From NCBI RefSeq assembly GCF_000829375.1, contig NZ_AP014624.1, positions 3,596,001 to 3,660,000 of the forward strand: 64,000 nucleotides of DNA, read 5' to 3'. Positions 52,041 through 62,089 of this stretch are shown piece by piece; positions within the stretch are counted from its first letter, which is position 1; each line of letters opens with the position of its first letter. This DNA comes from Chryseobacterium sp. StRB126 (GTDB lineage Bacteria > Bacteroidota > Bacteroidia > Flavobacteriales > Weeksellaceae). A program made the translations under genes and the position numbers. The notes under the pieces are model-generated. The model was given only the letters and a program-made list of their open reading frames with translations, did not search any database and was not told the origin of the DNA.

Positions 52041-55000
52041 TTATTGTTTCATTGCTCCTGGCCAAATTTGCCAATATGGATTAAAACTATTTTCCTGATT
52101 CAATCGGGATTGATCATTAAATGCTCCCGGATGTTCTGCATTACCTGTCCAACCTCCCGGATAAAAAGCGTCTACACCAAAATACAATATGGATGGAACA
52201 GCTCCTACAGCGGTTAACCCATAAAGTCCCACTCCTGAATTGAAATAAAATTTACCTTCAGAAATTTCTCCTTTTTGGAGTGCTCTATAATCTAACACAA
52301 TACCAATTCCAACGCTTACTTTTCCAGCAATTCCTCCCCATTTTGCTAAAGAAGAAGTTGGAAAAGATGCTTTTGTAGGTGCCATGCTTCCAAATTGGCT
52401 CAGATTTCTTCCTGTTAATTGATAATTGGCAGTTATGCCTCTTCTGATTCCCTGTCCATACATTCTTTCAGCATTCAAACCTCCTTTTATTACTGATAAA
52501 GCAGCTGCTGCTCCAAAAAACCAATTTCCCCTACTCCCCCAGGTATACGTATCCTGGAAACTAGGCATATTCCTTGTGCGCAACCATGCAAGCGGATCTT
52601 CCCCTGGTGCATTTGTAATGTTATATACAGGTCCCACGCTGTTGGATCCTCCGCTATAATCGCCATAGCCATAGCCTCCCCAAGGATAATAATAAAAGCC
52701 GGCAGGCAAATAACCTCCGCCAGGATTATTACCTACTACCACCTCTTCGATAAGGCGTGGATTATTGGCACCGCCCGGAGAATTAGGAGGAATTGAACAA
52801 TCCGGAGGACAGTTTGCACTTTCTCCAAACAGCCCTGTGGGATCTTTAATAGCTATAGGATTATTAAAAGCATATCCATAAGCATCTAATGACAGAGAAC
52901 TTAAAGGATCATGCTGTACGAATCTTCCCAGATCAGGCATATAAGAACGGGCATTCATATCATACATTCCTGTTTCCTGCAATTCATTCTCCAGATAGCC
53001 GTATTTATAATTAGGATTACCTAATCCTATATTATTATATCCTTCATGCTTTAATCCAAAAGGATAATAGTTGTTTTCTTCAATGATCTCTGCTGCTCCA
53101 CTGGTTCCTTTAAGGTAACTTACCCTTACATTTCCAAGGTGATCTGTATAGTTGTAAATATACTTACTTTTTGTAAAATCATAATATCCTTCACTTGTTG
53201 GTACAAATTGAAGCCCTGATGGTGTAATTGGAGTTAACAAACCTGCATAAGAAGAATATTGAAATCCATCAATATACTCTGTGGTAGTTATTGAGTTTAA
53301 AGTACCTGTATATGTTTTAGCAACCTTAGTACCATCTGCTCTATAAATATATTGAATAGTTCCCTGTTTTTTTGTTCCAGGATTTACACTTATGTTATTA
53401 GGAAGATTTAGGAAATTATAATTTATTGTATTTATTCCTTTATCTAAATGATTTTTCATATTCCCACTGTCATCATAAGTAATTGTATTTTCTCCAATGG
53501 GATAGCCTGCTCCATTACTAGAGGTATCTTTTACTTTTACAAGCCTGTTGCTGTTATTATCATAGGTATAGCTTAATCCATCAGCATACTCAGCAAATGT
53601 ACTGTTTTGCGACTTTCTAAATCTGGATAGATACAATATGTTCCCATTGCTATCGTATTCAGCACTTTCGTTGAAGTAATAAACATTTGGATTTGTGGCA
53701 TTAGGTTCTATGTAAAGTCCGCCTGATAGTCGGTTAACTCCATCATAGCTATAATCGTATCTTCTCAATATGCCATCACTTTGAGTGGCCCAGTCGATCT
53801 CTGCGATATTTCCGCTATAGATTGCATTATTGCTTTGAGGATTCGTGTATTTAAGTTCATATCCGAAAAGCTTATTATTTAAACTGTTAGGATCATTAAT
53901 ATGAGTTAAAGCCCCACGTGTATTGTACCGGTAAGCCAGTGACTGTATACCATTACCTACATTTTTATTCTGAAGCTGTCCCAACTCATTGTAAATATAT
54001 TCAGCGAGAGTTTCTTCTGCTCCACCATTTATTTGATGAGTATGTTTTATTAATCTGTCTTGATGATCATAAGTGAAAGACTCACTGATTGTTACTTCCT
54101 GACTGTTTGCATCTTTTTTATGATGCGTCAAAATATTTGAAGGCACTCCGGAAAAGGTAAGCGTAGATTCTTTTTTGGTATAACCATTCAAATGGTTGAT
54201 CGAATGGTCTGCTATTGCTCTTCCTTTCTCATCATAATATATGTAGTTTTTTGTCCAGCTATTGTTCTCTATATTTTTTACAAAGGAAGCCAAAAGATAA
54301 GATTGGGTAACCACTCCTGAACTGTTTGAAGGACTTCCCGGAGGATACGTATCATAATAGTTAACACTTAAAACCGTCATATTACTTTGTGGATAAGTAT
54401 TCCCGTTAGTGTAATAAATCGTGGAACCTTCTAAATCAGTAAAGCCACTGCTACTCCTCGTTTCACCAGGATTTGTATTGATTGCAGCCTGTTGAGCCTG
54501 CCTGTCGCCTGAGCTATTGAGAAGCCCCGTATAAGCAATACGACCCAAAGCATCATATTTTGTAAAGAGCCATTTTCCCTGAGAACGGAGATTAATATCC
54601 TGCGACATGACTAATCTATCCATCTGATCATACACCATATATTTCCAGTCTACTCCTGGAGTTTTACTTTCTGTCAAACGGTTCCAGCCATCATATCTGT
54701 ATTGGTAAATTAAGCCTGCAAGAATATCTGGGGTAACACCATTAGCTGCTGCAATCTTCTGGCTTGCTAAGGGAGGTATAACAAAAGCTAATTGATTATA
54801 TTCGTTATAAACATAATAAGTACTAAGGTAAGAAAAACCTTGCTTTTTACGTGTCAATAAGGTTTGTCCCTGTTCATTTTTAAATTCTGTAACCTCATGT
54901 CCATCTTCATCGTTAATAACGGTTTTATATAACGCGCCTTCAGGATAATTTATGAGTTGAGAATTCAAAACAGACGAAATGACTCCGTTATTCAATGTTG

Positions 55001-55547
55001 AGGTGGTAGTAAATTTGTAGACTTCTGCGTCATTATTAGTATAATAATTATAAATAGACTGCTTACCAGACCAGTCAGTTCCTGGACCTGCATAAGACCG
55101 CAAACGATCTAAAGGAGAATTTTCTAAATTCTTTTTGCCATATATCAGTGCATCCACACTGCCGGAAGAGGTTTTATAATATCCTGAAGTGGAAGGTGGA
55201 ACCTGGATATTACCATTTTGACTGCTCATTGGTACAGGAAGCCAATCTTCAGCCTGTCTTCCGAAATTATCATAAGGAATATGAGTAACCAGATCATTAC
55301 CTGTGGGAGAAGCATGAATTGTTACATTTTGATTCGGTTTTCCTAATCCGTCAAAAAAAAGGATATTCTGAATCTGTTTCGCTTTAGGATTACTAACACT
55401 TGTTGGCTCCAGATAGTTACGAACATAGATGTAATTCTCATTAACTCCTGAAAGATCTGAATTTTGTCCATTATATATTGGAGGAACAGTCTGGGCGTAA
55501 TGCAAAAGCCCAACCAATATCAGTATACTAGAATATGTTTTTTTCAT
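52041..55547 (-). CDS. RHS-repeat protein with variable C-terminal domain (candidate polymorphic toxin)
   Basis: 1168 residues with a signal peptide (TYSSILILVGLLHYAQ). A DUF6443-like N-terminus (NYIYVRNYLEPTSVSNPKAKQIQNILFFDGLGKPNQNV) is followed by YD repeats (YVYNEYNQLAFVIPP, YRYDGWNRLTESKTPGVDWKYMVYDQMDRLVMSQD, YDHQDRLIKHTHQ) and the RHS core end (NYTDHLGNVRVSYLKG...NYYPFGLKHEGYN...YDMNARSYMPDLGRFVQHDPL...YGYAFNNPIAIKDPTGL). About 265 residues follow: a Gly/Tyr/Pro-rich linker and a Gly/Ala-rich hydrophobic end (KWGGIAGKVSVGIGIVLDYRALQKGEISEGKFYFNSGVGLYGLTAVGAVPSILYFGVDAFYPGGW). The tail has no recognisable nuclease motif. Confidence 0.88.
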   Translation of the reverse strand: MKKTYSSILILVGLLHYAQTVPPIYNGQNSDLSGVNENYIYVRNYLEPTSVSNPKAKQIQNILFFDGLGKPNQNVTIHASPTGNDLVTHIPYDNFGRQAEDWLPVPMSSQNGNIQVPPSTSGYYKTSSGSVDALIYGKKNLENSPLDRLRSYAGPGTDWSGKQSIYNYYTNNDAEVYKFTTTSTLNNGVISSVLNSQLINYPEGALYKTVINDEDGHEVTEFKNEQGQTLLTRKKQGFSYLSTYYVYNEYNQLAFVIPPLASQKIAAANGVTPDILAGLIYQYRYDGWNRLTESKTPGVDWKYMVYDQMDRLVMSQDINLRSQGKWLFTKYDALGRIAYTGLLNSSGDRQAQQAAINTNPGETRSSSGFTDLEGSTIYYTNGNTYPQSNMTVLSVNYYDTYPPGSPSNSSGVVTQSYLLASFVKNIENNSWTKNYIYYDEKGRAIADHSINHLNGYTKKESTLTFSGVPSNILTHHKKDANSQEVTISESFTYDHQDRLIKHTHQINGGAEETLAEYIYNELGQLQNKNVGNGIQSLAYRYNTRGALTHINDPNSLNNKLFGYELKYTNPQSNNAIYSGNIAEIDWATQSDGILRRYDYSYDGVNRLSGGLYIEPNATNPNVYYFNESAEYDSNGNILYLSRFRKSQNSTFAEYADGLSYTYDNNSNRLVKVKDTSSNGAGYPIGENTITYDDSGNMKNHLDKGINTINYNFLNLPNNISVNPGTKKQGTIQYIYRADGTKVAKTYTGTLNSITTTEYIDGFQYSSYAGLLTPITPSGLQFVPTSEGYYDFTKSKYIYNYTDHLGNVRVSYLKGTSGAAEIIEENNYYPFGLKHEGYNNIGLGNPNYKYGYLENELQETGMYDMNARSYMPDLGRFVQHDPLSSLSLDAYGYAFNNPIAIKDPTGLFGESANCPPDCSIPPNSPGGANNPRLIEEVVVGNNPGGGYLPAGFYYYPWGGYGYGDYSGGSNSVGPVYNITNAPGEDPLAWLRTRNMPSFQDTYTWGSRGNWFFGAAAALSVIKGGLNAERMYGQGIRRGITANYQLTGRNLSQFGSMAPTKASFPTSSLAKWGGIAGKVSVGIGIVLDYRALQKGEISEGKFYFNSGVGLYGLTAVGAVPSILYFGVDAFYPGGWTGNAEHPGAFNDQSRLNQENSFNPYWQIWPGAMKQ

Positions 55548-55550
55548 AGT

Positions 55551-57941
55551 TTAATCTTTATAGTTTTTATATCTGTATTGATAATCCTCCAGGATATATC
55601 CGTTTTTATCTTTAATAAATTGTAGTCTGCCCGCATTGTCATACATATAATATTGTTTCACTCCGGATGGAAGTGTTGTGCTTCTCACTCCAACTAGCGG
55701 GTCATGTGTATAAGTAGTAATCTGATATTGTGATAAAGCAGGATTATTTCTGAAAGTATTTAGTGCTGAGAGCAATGCATCTTCTGATGCCTGAGTTCCT
55801 GTACTATTATCCACGTCTGAAGCAGCAATGATAGCTTGTGCCAAATTCTGAACCTGATTATAAGTGGCTCCTTCAATTTTAGCGATTAAAGAAGATTGGT
55901 TATACCCATATATCATGGCAGTTGGTACTCCTGAAACATTGGAAAACTGTAGAAGGTTGTCCTTGTTGTCATACAGATTCATATTTACACTTTCTTTTGT
56001 GCTCTCATCTACGATATTGGTAGTAAGAATAGAAGTGGGTAACAAAGAACCATTATTAAATAATACTTTTGATCTTGAGAGCAGTTTTCCATTTTCCTTT
56101 TCTTCGGTAATTACTGGAATTCCTTTCATATTTGCATTTTCCAAATGAGAATAACCCGGTAAATTAATAGGATATGCAATGAATTTTTCTTTTATATTTC
56201 CGTTAACAATCGATTTTAAATAACCAGGCTTGAGATTCATGGCATTGATACTAACCTCTGATTCTTTAGTTATACTTTTATTAAAAGGATCAAATACCTT
56301 CTCTGTTTGGTTTGTTTTCAGAATGTAAGCGATCTTACTGGAAATATGTTCTGAAATAAATACTGAATATTCCGGTGTAATTTTGAAATCATACTGGCTG
56401 TCCTGATATTGATCGAAGAAATATTTATATTCTTTTTGAGAAAGCAATGCACTCTCTTCATTATATATTTCTTCTTTAGACAGTAACCCCCATCTTGTAA
56501 TATTATAATTGGGCCAGAAATAGTAATAATTGACATATAACTGTGAAGTCAGGTATTTCGGATAATCATTAGGAGTAATAAATGTTTTTTGTATATATCC
56601 TTTACCTTCTTCCCATATCTTAACATTTTTATAAAGAATATAAGCAACATTTTTCTGGTCAGAATAATCATCCAGTTCACCAAAATATTTATATCCTGAT
56701 GAAGATGTGGTGCCAAAGAAATTATAATTATAATTTATCGTTCTTTCAGGAGTAGTATCAATACTATTTTTGTAATAGTTGATGTTTTTAATTCTTTTCG
56801 CCAGATTTGCAACGGGAGAAATATGATTAGGATACACATGATCTTCATAATTATACTCCACAACTCCTCCGGCAGGTAATGTTACCTTCTTTAAAATGCC
56901 CTCCTGCTGCCCAGACTGTGCGCTATTTTCATAATCAAAAACGGTTTGTTCTATTTTCAGATCAATTTTATCATTTTTTCTTATAAAATTGAGTATACGT
57001 TTTCTTTTCATCTGATCATTGGAAGGAAAAGAGGAAATATATGTGTTAATTAAAAAGGAATATAAGACTTCTCCTGCAGGATTTTTAAGACTTATTTTAT
57101 TCAGTCGCAGAGGGTCATTTACAGTATTTACTAAACCATCATCATAAGCAAAATCAAAGTTAACTTCTCCTTTTGAAGTCTTTATTGATTTTATCTTGCA
57201 ATATTTTTTGATTTCTAGGTTCTGCAAAGTCTTACTTTGTAACTGATAATCAAGGTTTGCGATTTCAACATTAGATGGGCTCACAATTTTGGTAAGATAA
57301 TAGGAAGATGTTATTCCACTAGTGATTGGATAATCATATGCGTAACATCTAAATTGGTAAGTATCAATTTTAGTAAAGTTATACTTATAACCATTATCAG
57401 TGATAATGGTAAAGTCGATAGGAGTAAATAATCCCGGGATCGCATTAGAATTATTAACTTCTATTTTAATGTTGTTAGTAGGTGTTAGATTGACCACTTT
57501 ATAAACACCGGCTGTCTTTTTGATGGCAAGTTTTCCAGATAAGTCAAGCACATTATAATAATAAGTATCTTCCTGGGAAACAGAAGGATAATTCACCCTA
57601 TCACATTCTCCTACATTTCCCCGCTCTTCCCTGTAAATAACACTTGTTCCGAATAATGACCATCCCTGGCCTACATCACTAACATTGAATGTATTTTCAG
57701 AATTTCTGACATTATATCTTAAACTGATAGGATAATCTACACTATGATCCGGCATAGGAACATTTAAAATAGGAATACTAATACTAGGAAGTCCCGTAGC
57801 TTCATTAACAGGGGCATCTATATAACTGGATAACGAGGCAATGGATTTTTCTAATGCCATACCACTCTGTGCATATCCTTGCCTTAATCCCAATAGTAAA
57901 AAGAACAGCAGGATAAAAAAGTTTTTATATATCTTTTTCAT
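55551..57941 (-). CDS. RHS-companion secreted protein with a C-terminal YD repeat
   Basis: 796 residues with a signal peptide (FFILLFFLLLGLRQGYAQ). The long strand-rich body begins ALEKSIASLSSYIDAPVNEATGLPSISIPILNVP, then YPISLRYNVRNSENTFNVSDVGQGWSLFGTSVIYREERG, reminiscent of the SpvB/TcaC-like N-terminal region of RHS-type shells. The end has a single YD unit: TYTHDPLVGVRSTTLPSGVKQYYMYDNAGRLQFIKDKNGYILEDYQYRY. The RHS gene starts 3 bp after it, so the two are produced together and may assemble, like a split TcB/TcC. No toxic domain is seen. Confidence 0.8.
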   Translation of the reverse strand: MKKIYKNFFILLFFLLLGLRQGYAQSGMALEKSIASLSSYIDAPVNEATGLPSISIPILNVPMPDHSVDYPISLRYNVRNSENTFNVSDVGQGWSLFGTSVIYREERGNVGECDRVNYPSVSQEDTYYYNVLDLSGKLAIKKTAGVYKVVNLTPTNNIKIEVNNSNAIPGLFTPIDFTIITDNGYKYNFTKIDTYQFRCYAYDYPITSGITSSYYLTKIVSPSNVEIANLDYQLQSKTLQNLEIKKYCKIKSIKTSKGEVNFDFAYDDGLVNTVNDPLRLNKISLKNPAGEVLYSFLINTYISSFPSNDQMKRKRILNFIRKNDKIDLKIEQTVFDYENSAQSGQQEGILKKVTLPAGGVVEYNYEDHVYPNHISPVANLAKRIKNINYYKNSIDTTPERTINYNYNFFGTTSSSGYKYFGELDDYSDQKNVAYILYKNVKIWEEGKGYIQKTFITPNDYPKYLTSQLYVNYYYFWPNYNITRWGLLSKEEIYNEESALLSQKEYKYFFDQYQDSQYDFKITPEYSVFISEHISSKIAYILKTNQTEKVFDPFNKSITKESEVSINAMNLKPGYLKSIVNGNIKEKFIAYPINLPGYSHLENANMKGIPVITEEKENGKLLSRSKVLFNNGSLLPTSILTTNIVDESTKESVNMNLYDNKDNLLQFSNVSGVPTAMIYGYNQSSLIAKIEGATYNQVQNLAQAIIAASDVDNSTGTQASEDALLSALNTFRNNPALSQYQITTYTHDPLVGVRSTTLPSGVKQYYMYDNAGRLQFIKDKNGYILEDYQYRYKNYKD

Positions 57942-57946
57942 TATAT

Positions 57947-59572
57947 TTATTGTTTAATGAGTTTAGCAGATGTCGTTTTACCTTCATTTGTTTTTACAGA
58001 AACCAGATAAGCGCCCTTTATAAGTGATTGGGTATTAAGCTTGGTCACTCTGTTCTTAGTTTTTATACTTTGAAGCTGTCTTCCGGACATATCATACAGA
58101 AGAATATCAGCATCCTTAAAGTCAAAGCCAATTTCCACGTAAGCGTAATCTGAGACTGGGTTTGGATAAATTTTGATGTCGTATTTTTCAATTAACTGAT
58201 CAACCTGTTTGTCTCCAAGCTTTACAATCTTCCAGTTCTCTTTTCCTAATTCTTCCGCGCTGGTTCCGGCTAAGACAATAGAGCCGTCTCTGTTGAGTTT
58301 TAAATCAGAAAGCCTTTCTTCTTTTTGTCTGGATTCTCCTTTGACGTGCTTTCTCCATTGTTCATTTCCATTTTGATCAAGATAGAGCATCCAGAACGTT
58401 TCATCATCCGTTTGAATTCTTCCTTCAGCCTGAGTATAACCTCCCAGCAGAATGCCTTTAGACTTCTCCCTTCCATCTTCCATCTTCCCGCTTACAACGC
58501 TCATTCCCATTAAAATGTCTCTGTTTTTGAAATTGTAAGATTTTTGCCATTGTTCATCTCCTCTTTCGTTTAAAGAAATCAGCCAAAGGTCTGTGCCTTC
58601 TTCAATGCCTACAGTTTTGTTCCCTGATCTTTCCGATCTTGATTCGCCACCAATGATAAATCCATTTGAAGTTAACGCCAGAGTTCTGATATGATCATCT
58701 CCTTTACCACCAAAATTCTTTTCCCATTCTACTTTTCCGTTTTTATCAAGTTTAACGATCCAATAGTCGCCTTCACCGAAATTGCTGCTGCCTTTGGGCA
58801 CCTGGCTAATGGCTGTTGAGATTGCAGATCGTTGGTTGTTGGCTTGAGTGCTTCCAGATCCCGAAACACGAACCTCTGAGCTTCTGGAATATATTCCCAG
58901 CAGGACACCGCCGTCTCCTGTTGGAATCATTTTCTCAACTTCATCCAGACCTTTTCCGCCTACAATTAATTGGGAGAGTTCTTTTCCGTCTTTATCAAGT
59001 CTGGTAATTAGAACATCTTTGGAACCGTAACCTTTTGCAGCATTCTGGACATTACCCGCAACAAAGAACCCTAAATCTGTAGTCTGAATGACAGCTCTTG
59101 CTTCTTCATCTGAAGAACTTCCCAATGTTTTCTGCCACAATTCATCCCCAAATTCATTGATTCTGATCAGCCATATGTCTGATCCACCTTTCGAATCGTC
59201 TTTTTTATCCAGTCCTTTTCCTGAATAAGAAGTTCCGGCTAAAAGGAATCCACCATCCTGCGTAGCCACTGTTGCTGATAAATAATCATGATTTTGTCCA
59301 TAGAAGTATTTTTCCCAGACTTCTTCTCCCTGCTGGTTCAATTTGACCAGATGGAAATCGTAACCGTTGTTCTGCTTACTTCCAGCCTCCGTCTTCCCGC
59401 TTCCTGCCTTGATAGAACTCCCGGTGATCAGATATTGTTGGTCAATGGTTGTCGTGATTTGGCTTAGAAAATCCTGGCTATCGGATTTAATATTCTTTTC
59501 CCAGACTATATTTTGTGCTGAGAGACTCAAGCCTATGCATAAGGTAAATGCACTCATGTAGAGGTTTTTCAT
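57947..59572 (-). CDS. Secreted propeller-like protein with type A T9SS sorting domain
   Basis: 541 residues with a signal peptide ending LSLSAQ. Seven or so repeats share the pattern DGGFLLAGTSYSG...DIWLIRINEFGDELWQKTLGSSSDEEARAV (also DGGVLLGIYSRSS, NGFIIGGESRSE, DGSIVLAGTSAEE), typical of flavobacterial 'GGTW'-type beta-propellers. The C-terminal ~75 residues are a T9SS type A domain (IKIYPNPVSDYAYVEIGFDFKDADILLYDMSGRQLQSIK, LIKGAYLVSVKTNEG, KLIKQ). It should be displayed or released through T9SS. It is the first gene of the RHS operon, 5 bp before the companion gene. Confidence 0.88.
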   Translation of the reverse strand: MKNLYMSAFTLCIGLSLSAQNIVWEKNIKSDSQDFLSQITTTIDQQYLITGSSIKAGSGKTEAGSKQNNGYDFHLVKLNQQGEEVWEKYFYGQNHDYLSATVATQDGGFLLAGTSYSGKGLDKKDDSKGGSDIWLIRINEFGDELWQKTLGSSSDEEARAVIQTTDLGFFVAGNVQNAAKGYGSKDVLITRLDKDGKELSQLIVGGKGLDEVEKMIPTGDGGVLLGIYSRSSEVRVSGSGSTQANNQRSAISTAISQVPKGSSNFGEGDYWIVKLDKNGKVEWEKNFGGKGDDHIRTLALTSNGFIIGGESRSERSGNKTVGIEEGTDLWLISLNERGDEQWQKSYNFKNRDILMGMSVVSGKMEDGREKSKGILLGGYTQAEGRIQTDDETFWMLYLDQNGNEQWRKHVKGESRQKEERLSDLKLNRDGSIVLAGTSAEELGKENWKIVKLGDKQVDQLIEKYDIKIYPNPVSDYAYVEIGFDFKDADILLYDMSGRQLQSIKTKNRVTKLNTQSLIKGAYLVSVKTNEGKTTSAKLIKQ

Positions 59573-59753
59573 GTTGTATATAGTTTTATTGATCTTGAAT
59601 GTAAGATCGTACGAATTTAAAACTATTTAGTAGCGGTAATTTTCACATTAATTAGATTTAATATTAATTTTTATTAACCACTTCTCATTTATTTCTCTTC
59701 ATTTAAACATATCACATAATTGAGATATAATATATTCTGATATTTTAGTACAT

Positions 59754-59933
59754 TATAGTAGAGAGGATGCCTACCGCTTTTTTAAGCTGGAAAGCCAAAT
59801 AACATCATCAAATACATGGATAAAATTTGAAAGACAACTGGGAATACCAGTCACTTATCTTGAAAACGATGTAGATTTCAAAGAAAAATTCAGTTTGAAA
59901 GATAAAAATGGTGCCGTTAAGGAAATATTTTAA
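59754..59933 (+). pseudogene. 3' fragment of an unrecognised gene
   Basis: An open frame without a start encodes about 59 residues, YSREDAYRFFKLESQITSSN...KFERQLGIPVTYLENDVDFKEKFSLKDKNGAVKEIF, ending at TAA 59931-59933. Composition is that of a real cytosolic protein. Upstream is AT-rich non-coding DNA, so the 5' part was lost. I do not recognise the family. 59573-59753 and 59934-60197 hold nothing else I can identify. Confidence 0.6.
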
Positions 59934-60197
59934 TTTACGCTTTGCAATTATCAAAGGTATGCACCATCTCAGGAATTTGGCGTTGCATAATTGTGCTCTA
60001 ACAAAGTGAGCAAATCCTTTATACAAATCCTATTACCTAAATATAAATTAAATGTAATTCATAAAATCTTTATAAAAAGGCAGACGCCAATCGAAGTAAA
60101 ATAAAGTCAAACGATTCCAACTTCTATTGGTTCAAATATTTAAAACTATATTGCAAAAACCTTACAACTACCATAAAGTTAATGCCAGATTTGGGAT

Positions 60198-60369
60198 AAC
60201 CAATTCTTTTTCAATCTGGCTCAAACGAACTAAATCATCTATAAAAGTGTTTGAAGATACGTTCGTCTTGGTCACAACACCGACATTTCAAGATTTCACT
60301 CTTCGATGTCGTTTTTTCTATTTTCTAATCTGTTGTTATACTGGTAGATACACTGAGCAACAATATTCA
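60198..60369. repeat. Joined element ends (attP-like or tandem-element junction)
   Basis: 60204-60278 matches the candidate right end at 51034-51108, and 60268-60369 matches the candidate left end at 47388-47490; the two meet at CGTCTTGGTCACAACACCGAC. Right end joined to left end is what a circular intermediate or two tandem elements would show. On the minus strand the right-end part encodes VTKTNVSSNTFIDDLVRLSQIEKEL. Confidence 0.65.
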
Positions 60370-61366
60370 TTTTAGGTGTTTGAAAATTTTTTCCGTCAAA
60401 TTCGACTTTTGGGGGAAATATCAAACACCCGCTTGTTCTCTTTGTTTGTAAATCGCCATGCTGATAAAGGTTTACAAGATCTTCCATCCCGTCAGGTGCA
60501 TTTTCTATTTTTGTTCTAATGTCAAGCTCTTTGCTATCCGAAACCATTTGCTGAAGCTCCTGTTCCAATTGTTCAATTTGTGATTTTGTAATCCTTTTGA
60601 TCTCTTTATAATCCTCCTCATCTAATTTATCGACAAGATATTTATCTCTTGCATTAGCAACCTTTTCATTAAGTAAATTGATCTCTTTTGAAATTGACTT
60701 TCTTTTAGCTTCTATATCATAAGTGAATTGCTTATAATTGTCTAAAAGTATCTCCTTCATAAGTTCTTTGATGATCGGATTGTATTCCAGTTTAGAAATT
60801 TCAAGATCAAAGAGTTTATTTAATTTATCAGAGTCAAATCTGAATCCGCATTTACAGTGGCAATGATAGTAATAATAGGTTTTAGACTTTCCTTTTGCTT
60901 CACTGGTCGTAAGATTTTTTTTATCACTTTGTACGTCAAAAAATCTATTATGATTCAACCCTAGAATAAAAGCGCTGTCAGATGGTTCCCTGTACAAGGA
61001 TGAAACTATTTTGGAATGAGCAGCTTTCACTGTGGTAAGCTTAAACTTCTTTTCATTCGATGGCTTTGTTTCTTCTTTTTCCGTTGGTACAGTCTCTTCT
61101 TTCGAAGCCGAAGGAAGGTATTTAGCTTCCATCTGGTAGGATTTTCCCACCAGTTCCAACTGATCGTTGATTCCGAGGCCTGCAGGAACAGAATTATTCT
61201 GTATTGCATCTTTCTTTAATCTGGAAATTTCCTTTCTTAAATCATTGACTTCCTGATTATCCTGCTGATAGAAAGAGCCTAAGGTTTGTTGCGCATTTCG
61301 ATAACTGTTTACCGCATTCTGGTATGGACGTGATAAATCACTTGATTTATTGGCAGATAAAGACAT
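60296..61366 (-). pseudogene. Chimera of conjugative-transposon TraM middle part and serine recombinase C-terminus
   Basis: A 356-residue open frame. Residues 1 to ~145 resemble the central part of Bacteroidetes TraM: YQNAVNSYRNAQQTLGSFYQQDNQEVNDLRKEISRLKKD, LVGKSYQMEAKYLPSA, KAAHSKIVSSLYREPSDSAFI. From ~165 on it is the C-terminus of a large serine recombinase: YYYYHCHCKCGFRFDSDKLNKLFDLEISKLE (zinc-ribbon remnant), a coiled coil ISKEINLLNEKVANARDKYLVDKLDEEDYKEIKRITKSQIEQLEQELQQM, then ENAPDGMEDLVNLYQHGDLQTKRTSGCLIFPPKVEFDGKN. Catalytic Ser domain and TraM membrane anchor are absent. Deletion fusion; not functional as an integrase. Confidence 0.82.
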
Positions 61367-61393
61367 TAAATTTCAGTAGTAATTTTCTTTACA

Positions 61394-61673
61394 CCACAGA
61401 TCCAGCCCTCGCTGATATTACTACAAAAAACGAAGATCATATTGACGGATATGGAAACAAGGTTTATTTTTTTCTGACCATTACATTAAACATCCTGATA
61501 TTATTGATTATTTGGAACTTCAAACCCCTCAAAAGCTTAATTTCCCCATTGAAATTAATAATAAAAACAGAGAACATGTTCTCCAAAACATCCAAATATT
61601 TCTGGCTCTGCTTGCTATCGTCATCACTTCAATATTCTATATTCCATTCAAAGATTTGGATTTCAATTTTTAG
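61394..61673 (+). pseudogene. Frameshifted fragment of a small membrane protein (DUF1648-like)
   Basis: One frame gives DPALADITTKNEDHIDGYGNKVYFF; after a shift in the T-run at 61467-61473 the next gives HYIKHPDIIDYLELQTPQKLNFPIEINNKNREHVLQNIQIFLALLAIVITSIFYIPFKDLDFNF and a stop at 61671-61673. GYGNK, then NFP..I...N..., then a TM helix, resembles DUF1648 proteins. The 5' end is missing. Weak family call. Confidence 0.5.
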
Positions 61674-61882
61674 AAGTCAAAAACTACCTATATCAATTTA
61701 TCCTAGCAGTCATTAATTTAAACTATATACTAAAAACCTTCCCGTGCATATATAGGTCAGGTTATAATCGTTTCAAATGTAAGATTTGATAAATTGACGG
61801 TCATCTAATTTTTCTTGATCATCCTATAATTTTAAGATTTCTTTAAGTACCACATCTTATGAAAAAGCCTTTTTAAGGTATT

Positions 61883-62089
61883 AAAGCCTGGGCTGAGAAA
61901 GAATGGGGAAAAGAATATCCTGTCGATATGACCTTGGATCAGGCGCAGGCCTCAGATTATGATGCTTTGGTATTACCGGGAGGTGTTATCAATCCTGATC
62001 AATTGCAAACCAATGATCAGTCCATTTCCTTCGTAAAAGATTTCTTTAAATACCAACAATATCTTTTTCATAATAAAAAACATCTGTAA
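61883..62089 (+). pseudogene. Fragment of a PfpI/DJ-1 family protein
   Basis: About 68 residues: KAWAEKEWGKEYPVDMTLDQAQASDYDALVLPGGVINPDQLQTNDQSISFVKDFF followed by an unrelated tail (KYQQYLFHNKKHL) and a stop. The DYDALVLPGGxxNPDxLRxN segment is typical of PfpI-type DJ-1 proteins. The N-terminal strand and the nucleophile Cys half (AICHG) are missing. Confidence 0.8.

Noticed and set aside
61324-61716. 130-residue plus-strand ORF
   Set aside because: Its first part is antisense to the chimeric ORF. After the T-run the protein-like signal moves to another frame, so it is treated as a frameshifted fragment.
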